Under the pieces are notes generated by a model that was not told the DNA's origin, did no database searches, and was given only the letters and a program-made list of their open reading frames with translations. Of a stretch of 64,000 bases of DNA, positions 12,273-24,800 are shown in pieces. A program made the position numbers and the translations under genes. Every line of letters begins with the position of its first letter. Position 1 is the first letter of the stretch. The stretch comes from Ananas comosus (taxonomy: Eukaryota > Streptophyta > Magnoliopsida > Poales > Bromeliaceae), in NCBI RefSeq assembly GCF_001540865.1, contig NC_033632.1, positions 12,543,419 to 12,607,418 of the forward strand, given 5' to 3'.

Positions 12273-12892
12273 TGTAAGGACTGAGATTTTGACAGTGCAA
12301 CTAAACTCTCTATTGATGATATTTATGTGTGTAATTTAATTACATAAGCACTCGTCAAGTTTCGGGAGGAAACGAGTTAAGACGGAGAAGTTACGCGACC
12401 CAAAGAATCACTTAAGTGAATAGTAACTCCGATTTTCCGGAGAGGCCACGGAGTATAGTTGGCTTTCGACGCGTATCGAACTCCGATCATAGTCGTCCAA
12501 TAGCTCGTTTTCAACGGCTCGACTATCCTGGACCCATTGGCACTGACGGATTTGGATTTGGATGCACGAATTTCGAGAAAAGGGGGTTTAATGATTTTTA
12601 CATATAATTATACCTATATGTGGTTTTGGTGGAACCAATGAGGGTGGGTTTTGTCGCAAATCGGAGACCTTTTCGGGCAAAACGAAATGCTAGACTCGAT
12701 GCCTCTGTTTGTACTTTTGTACTTGTGCGACACCGTGCAAATACAGGAGAGACTCTGTCCGTGTGAACAGTAAATTTTCTGTATTTGTGGCGGATCTAGC
12801 ATACCTTGGGGTTAGACTTTAAAAAAAAAATTAAAAAAATTTAGACGCTTTTTCGCTGTGTTTCAAACTAAAAGGGACCCCGGGGCGTGACA
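12273..12892 (+). mobile_element. Right LTR of the gypsy element, internally shortened (620 bp)
   Basis: It starts TGTAAGGACTGAG directly after the polypurine tract and ends CGGGGCGTGACA. Its last 180 bp match 9920-10090 with few differences. It lacks almost all of the 3.5-kb left LTR, and the change from the LTR start to the shared tail occurs at CTCTGTTT, which is also present at the corresponding place in the left LTR (about 9914). An internal deletion of about 3 kb at this microhomology is the simplest explanation. Confidence 0.75.
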
Positions 12893-13281
12893 GATTAAAG
12901 TGGTATCAGAGCCAATCACCAGCCGAAAATGTGTGGCGAGTCTCGATTGAGTCAGGGTCTGAAAGACATGGTGATAGGCTATGCCGGAGTCTGAATGACA
13001 AGCTGACCGGCTATGCCAGGATCTGGATGACAAGGCTAGCGAGACGAGTCTCACATCCCCTGGTGATCTTGGGCTGTGTGTGTGGATTGACGAGGACGTC
13101 AGGAGTCAGGACCTTAACGGGAGGAGTCTGTGACACTCCAATAATCCCACATCGGATGGGAATGGGGTTGTCATTGGATCTATAAGAGACTTAGAAACTA
13201 GTAATAATAACTGGGCTTAAGCATTTTGGGCCGGTGGTTGGGCCCAACGAGTTATTATTGCTAGTGGGCTGGGTCGTTACA
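12893..13281 (+). mobile_element. TRIM-like short LTR element joined to the gypsy LTR at the PBS
   Basis: A second TGGTATCAGAGC lies at 12901-12912, directly behind the gypsy LTR end. After about 215 bp with no ORF comes a purine-rich tract (GGGAGGAGTC) and a 153-bp LTR at 13129-13281, which starts TGTGACACTCCAATAATCC and ends GGGTCGTTACA. The CCCACATCGG motif inside it is common in plant TRIM and small LTR elements. The internal segment repeats a GGCTATGCC-centred motif twice (about 12976 and 13011). The matching left LTR is absent; its place is taken by the gypsy LTR. Confidence 0.65.
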
Positions 13282-13901
13282 ATTTATATTATCGACGACG
13301 TAGGCCATTAATGGAGGGAAGATCCTTTAGACCTTACTCTTTCTGGTGGAAGGGAGTCTCGAATCTTAACGAAGTTTTCAAATAGGGAATATCTTTCAAA
13401 CTGGGTAACGGAAGTACTATCAACTTTTGGTCGGATCGATGGTGTGGAGAGTCCTCGTTACAACGGTCGTTTCCGGAAGTGTTTGAAATGGCGAACAGTA
13501 AGCCCTCGTTACAATGGTCGTTTCCGGAAGTGTTTGAAATGGCGAACAGTAAGAACTTAAAAGTCAAAGATAGTTTCAGGAACGACGATTGGAATTGGAA
13601 TAGGATTTTAGTTGACGAGGCTGGCATCTCGCAAGGGCTAAGTTCTAGCCTGATTGAGTTCAATGATAGGGTGTCCTGTCTCAAAGTAGAGCATGGACCA
13701 GACAATATACTCTGGCGATGGAACCCAGATGAGGAAACCAAAAATTTGCCCAAAGCAGACGAGATTTCCTCCGGTAAAGCCTATCTTTTATTAGATAATA
13801 ATCTTCTATTTGGAACTAATTATTTAATCATCTTCCTAAAATTTCATTGTTATTGGAACCCATGCAATGCTTGCACAAATTTGATCCACAGAATTTTTTG
13901 A
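13282..13901 (+). pseudogene. LINE (L1-type non-LTR retrotransposon) ORF2 C-terminal remnant
   Basis: Plus-strand translation gives FWWKGVSNLNEVFK, stop, GISFKLGNGSTINFWSDRWCG and later DDWNWNRILVDE. This is the zf-RVT region that follows the reverse transcriptase in plant L1 elements. A stop interrupts the start, and the frame from 13479 continues for 140 codons. A 51-bp segment is duplicated in tandem (13454-13504 and 13505-13555) in frame, repeating FPEVFEMANSK. The LINE character fades near 13780, and no poly(A) tail is obvious. Confidence 0.7.
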
Positions 13902-14084
13902 ACCTTATTTTTAACTACAACCCATGCCATGCATGCAGCTGCCGATAAACATTTTCCTAATACATTCAACATTTTTTGTGCGAAGTATACTTACACCTAT
14001 ATATATTGAAGACTATACTAAACATTAATTCCATTATCGATCGGCAAAGACGGTGCACGCTCAACATTGCAAACAACAAAAATA

Positions 14085-14186
14085 ACTCTCCCCTCTTTAT
14101 TTTTCATAATTAATTATACAAATTAAGAAATAATGACTCTCCCCTCTTTATTTTTCATAATTAATTATACAAATTAAGAAATAATG
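14085..14186. repeat. Perfect 51-bp tandem duplication
   Basis: Two identical 51-bp units, starting ACTCTCCCCTC at 14085 and at 14136, stand back to back about 260 bp beyond the stop codon of the sugar transporter. They contain no ORF and show no divergence, so the duplication is recent or preserved by slippage. Confidence 0.85.
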
Positions 14187-14448
14187 CAAGTAACAAGTGA
14201 GCAGGGAAAGATTGGGCTAAAATATTACTGCTCGATTCAAATGGGAATGGTCCTTTTTGAACACAGAGATGTAAAAAAAGAAAATAATTAAGGCTATACA
14301 AGCTAAGTATCTTACATAGCCCAAATAATAATGACAAAATTTTTTCTTTCTTATAGTAGATGGAGCACGTGCTGGACTCATCAAATATCATAACCGATAA
14401 CAAGTTGCATTCTCATTCAATTCAAACCAATTTGAGCGCGTCGACCGA

Positions 14449-16876
14449 TCACGCACCGAACGTGCTAGTTTTCTTGCCAACATGGATATCATCGTCGGAG
14501 ATGAACTTGCCCCAGAACCAATGCTTCTTCCATGCGAGGACCATCTCTTCAATTGGCACGTTCTTGGTCTCCGGCAGGAATAAGCCGATGAAGATGGTCA
14601 TGACAAGCACCCAACCGCCGAAGAAGTAGAAGAGGCCGAACTTCAAGCGGCAGAGCAAGGTGAGGAATGCCTGTCCAATTATGAAGGTGAAGAACATGTT
14701 CACCGACACGTTAATGCTTTGGCCGGCGGATCGGATTTCGAGGGGGAAGATCTCGCTGGGGACCAGCCAGCCGAGGGGGCCCCACGACCACGCGAAGCCG
14801 GCTACGTACACGCAGATGAAGAGCACCACACAGCTCGCATATCCCCTGGATAGATTGGCACCAACACCGCTTGTCCCGAATTGGAATCCAATCAAGGTCC
14901 CCACAACGATCTGTACACAATTAAAGGAGGTGATTAAACATTAGAAGAATAGGAATGGTAACGCTACTTCATGCGATTTTGATCTGCTAATGTAAGAGTT
15001 GATCCTAAAACCATTTCCATCTAGCAAAAACAGTCACTAGCACAAAACTATATACAATGTTATCTACATATATGAATCATGGACGATTGCTGCAGGCCAA
15101 TTCGTCGCTGCATGTGATCACCGAAGTGTCAAAGACAAAATACAACCTTATATATCTAGTATACTATTTTTTTTTGGTGGCGGAGGAAAAAAAAAGAAAA
15201 AAAAAGTTATCACGCACAACCTTATGTTTGTTGACCAGCCAACAACAAAATTTCATACCTGGCATATGAGCATTTGGGTGCCACCCTGTAAGAAGAGTGC
15301 CCTGCGGCCGACTCTGTCGACAGTGGCTATAGAGACAAAGGTAGCAAACATGTTGACGAGGCCTGTAATAACAGCGGACATGAGTGCGGCATCGTCTTCG
15401 AAGCCAATGGTCTTGAAGAGAACGGGAGCATAGAACATGATCACATTGATCCCGGTAAGCTGCTGGAAGAAGGGAATGAGAATAGCCATAGTGAGTGCCG
15501 GCCTGTACTTTTTCTCCAATATGTTCTTCCACGGGTGCTTGATGGTCTTTGACTCCTCACTTGCGGCCACAAGGTCATCATACTCCTCTTGAACGTCGTC
15601 GGTGCCACGGATCTTCGAGAGCATTGATCTCGCCTGTTCGGCATGCCCTCGCTCGATGAGCGAGTTTGGGGTGTCGGGGAGGAGAAGAGCGCCGAGGGCA
15701 ATGACGACGGCAGGGACCGCGGCGAGTCCTAAGCTGACGCGCCAGCCCCAACCTCCGGCGATCTTCGCAGTTGCATAGTTGATGAGGTTGGCGGCCAAAA
15801 TTCCGATCGTGATCATAAGTTGGAAGCCAATGTTGAGCATCCCGCGGAGTTTCGGCGGAGCCATCTCAGAGAGGTATAGCGGCACAGACTGCACGTTCAA
15901 TTGGTTACGAAGTGGAATAATAATATGGAGAGTTTTTGTAAAGAAAGATTTTAAAACACACGGACTTTACCGTAAAATGTTACTATATATCTATGCTATT
16001 GTAACTTTTATGTTTAGAAAATGCCATGAAGTTCTAACAGATGGAACTCAATGGTTCACTTCTCAAAACCAATAAGATATTCCATCAATTAACAATATTA
16101 ATTCTAAGTATGTTGTCAAAAACTTGAAAGTACCACCAAGTTCCGAAAACAAGGTTGTTAAATCAAACACAGCCCAGAGTTTAGGTAATAAAGTCAAAAC
16201 TTTTGAATCTAAGATTCTCATTTCGAAACGCGCTCTGGTTATGCAATATCTTCTGATTTGTACCGAAGATATTATACTTATATGTTGGTGTTATGAATAT
16301 GTTACCTGATTGGCGAAGCCAACGCCAATGCCGAGAAGGATGCGACCGAGGATAAGCATGAACACGCTCTCAGCTGCACCATTGATGACTGCACCCGCCA
16401 AAAAGGTGATGCCTCCACCAAACATGGACCACTTCCTTCCAAACACCCTCGTCACTGTCGCTGCGAAGAACGATGCTACCAATGCGGCCAAGTAAAGCGA
16501 GGATGTGAACAGAGTCAATAGCTCGCTGTCGAACTTGCAGTACTGATTCGTGCTCACATCCTCCTTCTCCTTATGGTACACGGAAGGAAAGAATTTTAGC
16601 AGGAACGAATCCATCGATGTCACTCCCCCTTTTTATTGGCATTCAAAGACAAATACAAAAACATATCCCTATTAGAAACAGGGAAAATACTGAAGCATAC
16701 AAAAGGACGAGAAAACATCATTTGTATGATCTCTTAAGATTACCGGAAATGCCGAGATCATAGCCGAAAATGAGACCACCGGAGGAGGCCACGAAGCAGG
16801 TGAGGAATACAAAGAGCGTCATCTTGCCTGGGTACTCCTTCCCTCCGGAAGCACTGACGACTACACCGCCCGCCAT
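14449..16876 (-). CDS. Sugar transport protein: monosaccharide/H+ symporter, STP family
   Basis: Plasma-membrane sugar/H+ symporter of the major facilitator superfamily, which takes up hexoses from the apoplast. Four exons: 16876-16744, 16628-16306, 15888-15259 and 14910-14449. All have GT/AG borders and compatible phases, giving 515 residues, the usual STP length. Visible motifs are [10 protein letters not shown] in the first helix (Asp40, the family proton site), [24 protein letters not shown] with the partner arginine, [24 protein letters not shown] (sugar-binding Gln/Asn), [13 protein letters not shown] and [11 protein letters not shown] near the C-terminus. NQYCKF and ASCVVLF carry the two cysteines that form the apoplastic lid disulfide in STPs. 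The start is chosen because ATGGCGGG opens a typical MAGG N-terminus. It is intact and closest to STP1/STP5-like proteins; the exact paralogue cannot be named. Confidence 0.93.
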
Positions 16877-17010
16877 TGGCTCGGAGTATCGAATTTCCTC
16901 TAGCTTTTGTAAGATAAGAAGAGGAGGACAACAGCAGGTTAATGGGAAGCCGAGAAGTGAAGAGAATGAAGAGGAGGTTATGATTTTGGAAAGCGAGGCG
17001 CAAGGCGTTC

Positions 17011-17020
17011 CTTATATAGA
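17011..17020 (-). promoter_or_regulatory. Probable TATA box of the sugar transporter gene
   Basis: On the minus strand TCTATATAAG lies about 135 bp upstream of the start codon, a normal distance for a plant TATA box with a leader of about 100 bases. No other convincing TATA lies between it and the ATG. Confidence 0.5.
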
Positions 17021-18874
17021 TGAGTTGAGGTTGAGGGTGAGTTGAGGTGGCACAAATTTCCATTGTAAGACAATGGAATAGTCGGTCAGAGCGGAAAACA
17101 GCTCTTACCGTCCTAATTATAGCCTCCAAGGGTAGTAGATTTTAGTTGGCCGCTCTTACGAAAAAAAAGAAGAATCGAGCAACCGGGCTTTTGACTGTTA
17201 TAGCTAATTTTGGCGCGGTGTAATATTCTTAAACCTGTGAGAGCTTGAAATTCTAATAAAAAACTAATCCCGCCCTTGTGATATCTAAAACTGGATTATA
17301 GGTATCTATTTACACCTGTTATTGCCCCGCATTTATCCTAATTTTAGACAAACAACAAATCACCTTATCTATAATCTATCTTTAGTCATCTATCTGAAAT
17401 ATCGTCTATCTGAACTAGATTGTCCTATCTGGTCGTCACAATCTACAGGTCATCTCCTGTCCGTTGTATTTAGGTGCTCCTCTTCTCTATGTTGAATGTT
17501 CTCTTCCATTTTTCTTAAGAAAAATAGGAGTATACAAGCTGTAGATAGAGAAAAATACATGTTTAAAGTGCTTCTACACCACCTTTTACGAAACTATGTT
17601 ATTTATGAGAATTACATGTCTATAAATTCAGGAGCATCCTACAATTCTGTATCTAACATGCTGTAGTCGAACTGGAGGATGGTAGCGCCAATACTAGGAA
17701 AAGATCATAAAAAGGAAGACAGGTGCCAAAATAAATGAGGTTCCCGGTTAATTTTCTGGTGCATGAAGCTTCACGAGATTTGACACCTCTGCAACACTCC
17801 ACATGAAATGCATTTGGAGGTTTCATTCTGGGGCATCAGCATTTCAGTTGTAAGAGCGTACTTTTGAAGAGAATAGAGCGACGCATTATACTTGCGACGC
17901 ATTTTGACAAGCAGAGAAAAAAAAAAAAAAAAAACCAAACATACAAACTTGAACTGTATAATCTAATAATAAACAAGCGACCAAGATTACGTAACCGCAT
18001 GAAAAGGGGGAAGGAGAAAGCAGAGGGTGCACGACGTGGGCGAAGTCGAAGATCCAGCAAGCAGCGTGGGTGTGTATCCAAAGCCATTTTCGCCTCCCTC
18101 AGCGGGAAGAAGAGAACCGAGGAACCGAACAAGATGAAGAGGCACTGCTTTTGTTTGTATTACTTCCCACATTCAAACCGCTCTAGCTAGGGGACGGCAC
18201 TTGCGGTTTTGTGCGTAAATTATTTGATTTTACCAATAAACTTTAAAAAATCCAAATATTTGAACTGACAAACCAAAATCAAAACCAAACTAATTTTTTT
18301 CTAATTTGGCTCAGATTTGGTATTCCACACTAGTTGTTCAATTTTAGTCATGATATTTTCAAGCCAAATTAGATCGGTCCAGTTTCAAATTTTCTTGTCA
18401 CCAAAACCTAAGGGAACAATGCCCACCCCTACCTCTAGCTTCAGAATATCTCCAGTCTGGTTCTTGTTCTTAAAAAGGACCACAAAGTTCAAACTAGGTA
18501 TCCACACTGCACAAACACACAAAAAAGTAATAATAGCAATGAGAAGTCTATTTTTCTCAATAGTCTTTCAATACACGGTGAAATCAAGAAAGTGCGACTA
18601 TATATGCTATTACCCAGAATTAAGAAACAACACCAGAAGTACAATTTGGTAGTGGATGATATATTACAACACGCAGTTGGGCTTTGCCTACTGCGCAGTC
18701 ATCATACACATCTCTTCAACAAATAGATTTCTCTTTTTTTTTAATAAAGGCAAAATGTGATTAAAAATTGGAATGGTATCATATTACAATAAATCCAAAA
18801 CAGGCGAAATAAAAATGAAGAAAAGAAAAGAAACATAGTCATAGTACAAAAAATCATATGGAACGCTCCGAGTT
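17021..18874. other. Intergenic region between VPS18 and the sugar transporter
   Basis: AT-rich sequence holding the transporter promoter and the 3' flank of VPS18, both genes being on the minus strand. ORFs at 17836-18190 on both strands overlap each other and a poly-A run and show no protein character. I see no RNA gene or transposon end here. Confidence 0.6.
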
Positions 18875-21800
18875 TCATATAGACATAGTCATGGGCAAAA
18901 TCTTCTGCGCAGAAAAAACTTGCGGCCTGATCTGCCAGGAAGTCATTTGTTCAACCTCTTCGGGCACGATGAAAGGCAATGAGATCTCCCTGATCATCAG
19001 ATCACCACAGAAGGGGCACTCGCTCGCCACTGCATCATCCAACTGTGACCTTAGCTGCCATGAGTTAAGACAAACAGTGAGAACATGATGGGGTATTAGC
19101 TCCACATGATACAATTACAGGTGCAATGATGCATCATGGTTTTGTAAATTATATTGATACTGACCTTATCAATAGAGGTCGTGCTTGTGACGGGCTCATC
19201 GTGCCCGCTGACACCTGAACCTTTTTGTGCCTTTGAGACAAGCAAACTAAGCTGCTTCTGAAGGTTTAGAATATATTCAGCCTAAAACAACAATTTGGAT
19301 TAGATCATTGTGATTATTGTTTCCACTTCTACTACCGTGTAGTGATGTGATACAACTAAACAAAATAACATATTATTAAAAAAACATGGATTCAAACAAG
19401 ATTAAAAACAAGCAGTCTAGATGGCCATATGTGCGTTGCATAAAACTAAGAAATTAAAAACTAAATATCCTATCAGAGAGAAATATGCAATTGGCATGAC
19501 AATATTTATGAGGAACTGAAACTGTGTCATGACAAAGTGATAAACACTAACAAGAAACAAGAGAGCCACTTGAAAATTTAACAGAGATTGACAAGAGGGA
19601 ACTGATTCTTGTAAATGCCTCCAGCCCTCCAGAGATAGATCCCATGTGCATGGCATTGTCTTTTTATTGGAAATGCACAACCAACAAATGACAAGTCAGC
19701 AGCGGAACTTTTTTTTTTTTAAAATCTAGATACTATCTCACAATTTTGTGGTAAAAGACAGTACATGATTAAATTTGTAACTAACTTGACTTTGGCTTGC
19801 GCATCGAGTAACATGAGCTATTAAGCATTGTGCATGAAAGGCATGACCACAAGGAAATATATAGAACGGCGCCATAGATGCCATTGATGTATAACTCCTT
19901 CCAATCTGTTGCAATGCTCCAGCAGTTAATATTTTGCACTCGCAAACCTGTTAAGTCAGTAGGAGGAAAATAAGACATTATACCAAAAAAAGTTGCAATA
20001 TATGTCTCTGTATTGTGGTGAATGAAGAAGGTTAACTTGCTTGACTAGAATAAGAGGAAAAAAAAAAAAAATCATTCGATAAAATTATAGAGAAGGGAAG
20101 AAAGGGGAGAACCAGTCCCTTTATTATATAATCTAGGGGAAAATGTATAAATAGTCCCTCTACTATCACCCTGTTGCGTCTTGTTCCCTGAACTTCTAAT
20201 CCGAACACTTAGTGCCTAAAACGTCAAAAAAACACAACTAATTTAATGACCATTTTACCCTTCTACCCTAATGACTTGCACATTTTGCTCTACTTCAAAC
20301 ATGGTTAAAGGTCAATTTACAATAAAAGTTTGACGTATTTTACCAATCAAAGACTATAAGTGCAATATATATGAAAGTTCAGGGATGAAAGTGTTCCATT
20401 TGAAAGTACAAGGACCAAGTTACAATACGGCGATAGTACAGCAACCACCAATGCATTTTAGTCCTAAAAGCTACTACAATGTAGTCCTTCCATGCTTCAC
20501 CAGAATAGAATAGTACAACAATCGACTAGGCCAGAACAGAAATTTGGGAGGCCACAAATATGGAATTTAAATTAAGAAGACAAGTTCAAGACTACGTTCT
20601 CTGTTTTCTTTTTCTTTTCTTTTTTCAATCAACCAAAATAAAATGAACGTTGCTACTATTAAGTTCTCTAAAATGAAAAAACTAAAGACCCAATTTAAAA
20701 CTCAACCAACAGGATATCAATCAATATTGAATGATGATATATTGTGTTAATTGAACACAATGCTAGCACATATTAAGTACCTTTTAGAATATAGGTCCTA
20801 GAAAGCAGGAAAAACAATCAGAATAAACATTAATGGACCAGTACCCCACATTCTTCTTCACGATCAATAACAGCATATCTCTGAGCCAAGGCACTAATAT
20901 CACTCCTAATGTTATCAGCTCCGCGTGTGGCATCGTTCATCTCCTGTTTCAGTTTTTCAATCTGATTGTTGTAGTCTTTCAGTGATTTACAGATCTCCTC
21001 CTACATTAAAGAAAAAAAAAAAAACCTCTGCTAAGCCCTTGCAAATAAAAGAAGTTCGTATCTCAGTAACCATACTAGAATGGAAATTGAACTGCAGCAA
21101 AATCTGACCATGAGCTTACAAGAAAAAAAAAAATGAAATAAACTTTGAGGAATATCAAACTTTATGAGACTAACAAGGCTAAATTACATAAAATTTCCCT
21201 GTCAATATTCGCTTTTTCACTTTCCCCCCTGTCATTCAAAAATCTACATTTTACCCCCTTGAAAAATGAAAAATGTTCACAAGAGGGTACGGTGTCACAA
21301 AATGACCAAATTACCCAATATTGCTCATTCCGGTAGCGGAGGAGGGCGAGGCCGTGTGTCTAGACATGGATAGAGAGGTGGGAGAGGGCGAGGCGGCAGA
21401 GGGCATGTGTGTGGGCATAGATGAGGGTTTCAGAGGTATTTTGGGTATAAAAAATAAAATATAAATGGAACCCTAATTAAACACTGACGACAGTGGCCGA
21501 AGTGAACATTTTTCATTTTTCAAGGGGACAAAGTGTAGATTTTTGAATGACAAGGAGAAAAAGTGAAAAAGCGGGTATTGAAAGAGGATTTCCTGTAATT
21601 TAGCCGACTAACAATTATAAAACACATTGTCAAGTATGATTAAATAGACTAAAAATATTTCTAGGAATCACTCAATTGGTTCGAGCTGAAAAAACCATCA
21701 TATCATTACTTCCATGGACGTGAATTTGTAATATCCTTCTTCTCCAAAGAATATTCACCATAAAATTATAATGCCCTTAATCAATTGAAACATGCAAGCT

Positions 21801-24800
21801 TTGTGATTTGGCAAAACCAAACAACAAGCAGAGAAAATTTCTTCTCTTGCATTTACAGAATTCAATGATAGAATAACTCTTAAATTCTTTATTTAATGTC
21901 TATTTACTCGTGATTATGGTTTTGATTCAAGAAAGGTCATTCCTTCAGTCATACATGAAAATGTGAGATTCTATAACAAGCATAATCCCAATCAACTTGC
22001 AAAGCATTACTAGCTCAATTGAATGCCTCGATCAAGTAACACCTTAAGGCCTCCAACCTCATCACATCCAGAAGACAAACCCAGTCAATAAAAGAAAGTG
22101 TGCTGAGAAAAGAATGAGCCTTTAAAGTGGCAGATTACCTACACAGATTTAAAAGCTTTGACTCTAAAAAATAAAATTATGCAATCTGACTTTCCAACAA
22201 GAGACAATCATAATGATAAAAATAATGAATGAAATTTAACAAAGAGATCATACTTTGAAGTCATCAATTAGCACAAAGTCTGGAAAGAATGGCAGGATGT
22301 CCTCAATCTTCAGGAGTTCTCCAGTCTCTGCTAGAAACGCAATAGCTTTCCTTATATTCTCCCTCTTAAAGCCTTTCTCTTGCTCAATGACATGTTTTGC
22401 GACCATAAGCCATAGTTTTTTCCTTTTGTCTTCATCATCTTCAACCTTGTCTGCTTCTGCCTTGGCAAGTTCTGGGTCTACCTAGAAAAAATAATTTCTA
22501 ATTCATTGTAATAAAATTGAGAACATGCTGTTGAAATAATTACTTGAATCTTCATCTGAAATGGAAATACAAATTGAATCATAGAAGGAAATTATAAAAA
22601 AAACACTACCTTAAGCATCTGCTAATACATTTGTAACAAGCAGCATAAAAAATGTGTACACGACAATTTAACAATGTAAAGGCCTAAAATTGGTGAGGCA
22701 TCAATACTGTATATTCCAAAACAATACAACAACTAGCACTATGAAATGTATGCGACCGAGGTAACTTGTAAAATTATATAGTCAAAGAATCATCTAGAAG
22801 GAACTGGCCGTTGATGAATCATACAAAACTCTGGTGTGTCCATTTTTATCAATCAACTTGCTCTTTTTCTTAATGCATTAAATAAGGTGATGCAACAGAT
22901 GTTGTAGGTGAAGCCGATTAACATGATATGTTGATTGAAGCAGGTGAAGCAAAGGATACTATCTAAAAATTCCCTCTTTCCACCATAATTATTTAAAAAC
23001 TGCATTCTGAAACAATACCTCAATAAGACTTAAAAAGAGCTCACAGTTAAAGAAACAAAATGCCAACGAAAGTCATCCTGTCCAAATAGAAGTAAATAGT
23101 AATCCTACAAATGCCCCCACTGAGACACTCCAGATTCAAAACTTACTCCTAGAGGACATGGCTTAATATGGGACGACATAATTCTATGAGACATTTACAG
23201 AAGGTGAGAAAATAGAAACAATAAGAAATCACAGATCATACAAGTTTGAGGACAAAAAAGCTACACAGCTGAATTTCCCAGACTCACAAGCAGTGGTGCA
23301 CTTATCATAGGTTTATTGCAATCAAAAAGCTAGAACACATTTAACCTGATGAAGTAGATTGTAATAGCAAAGAAATTTGCGAATACCAAGCATCTAAATA
23401 AAGTATATAAGAAAAGGCTGTATAATTTAATCAACAGAGGATTACACTGACGAAAGAAAAGCAATAGAAAACCTTACCTGCAATGCAAGAGCCACAGCTT
23501 CTTCATGCATGGACATCATGCTGTAGATGCAAACACAAGAACGCATTCTCTTTTCCTTGAGGCATAGCCGCAATGCATATTTGGGATCATAAAAGAAATC
23601 GGGACCATTTGTTTGTCCTTTCCCAAACTTGGAATCCAAAAATTGTAGGAGCTGAGTCTCATCCTCCTGGATACGATATCACGAGATAATATCCATTAGT
23701 TCCAAAACCCACTCCAAAGCACAAAAGAGACATCAAAATGCTTTGCTATATGATTCTGAATTTGATCACATAACTTCTTTCATTGCATCACAAAGCGTAT
23801 CTTGTATGTGCCTATGAAGGCATATTGTTGATTGCCGTGATACATAAGGATTAAGGAGGGTGAGAAAATTTAAGCTATATATGATGTATGAGATTTTTTG
23901 TTTAATACACTTGATAAAGCATTAAGTTAAACGACAACTACATGATGCAAGATTATGTCTCTGGTTAGATACTTTAGATATATCCTAAGAAATTTTTAAT
24001 GAACTTTTATATCCTCAGGAGTCCTGAAAGTCATCTGCTTCTGAAACTTGTACACATTGGTTCAGAGAAAGGACAAAATAGAAAGGCAGATACACTACTA
24101 GCCATAAGGTTAATAAGTTTCCTGTTTTATTCTGCCTAAAGTTCCTGTTTTATTCTATCTGAGCCTTATTCCTTCACCTATATGTTTGAAAGCAATGATA
24201 AGCAGAGATATTCTTTTCATTTCTCTGTTCAGTAAGCAAGCAGTAAGAAGCAATTAGTTCATGATAGTCATTATTGATTCATTAGGATTTTTTTTTTTTC
24301 TTTGGACTCTTGAGGTACTTCAAAATTTCCAGACTAAAAAATAAAACTTCAGAGGACTTTATATCTCTCTGACATTTTCAAGAAACTCTGACTTTCCCAG
24401 TAAGGGTCCAAGTTTCTCAGTTAAAAGCTCGTCTCTTACATACAGATCCACCCTGCCATCAACTGTCAACTCTAAGTAATGAAAATTTATTCTTGGATGA
24501 AAAGAACCATTTTATCGTCATCTTCCACCTCTCTTCCATTCCTCACTTTGATCATCTTATGAAAGGACTGTACTTCTGAAAAATAATAAAACCTACCAAC
24601 TATTAACTAAAATGTTTAATTCCACTCCTAATAGAAACTTAAATTTGCCAGAGATGTGCTACTCAAGATGCTTCAGCTTCACAGCTAGTGCACAAATACA
24701 TCGATAGCCAATGTGACCACGCTCAATAAATTACAAATTGTCACGAGTTCAGTCAAAGATAAAAGAGTCAGGAAGAAAAGGAAACAAAAAAAAGAAGCGG

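Noticed and set aside
13479..13901. 140-codon plus-strand ORF as a host gene
   Set aside because: Its sequence is the zf-RVT part of an L1-type LINE with a stop just upstream; not an independent gene.
15164..15532. Minus-strand ORF of 122 codons overlapping the sugar transporter
   Set aside because: Another frame of transporter exon 3; the true frame carries all STP motifs and proper splice sites.
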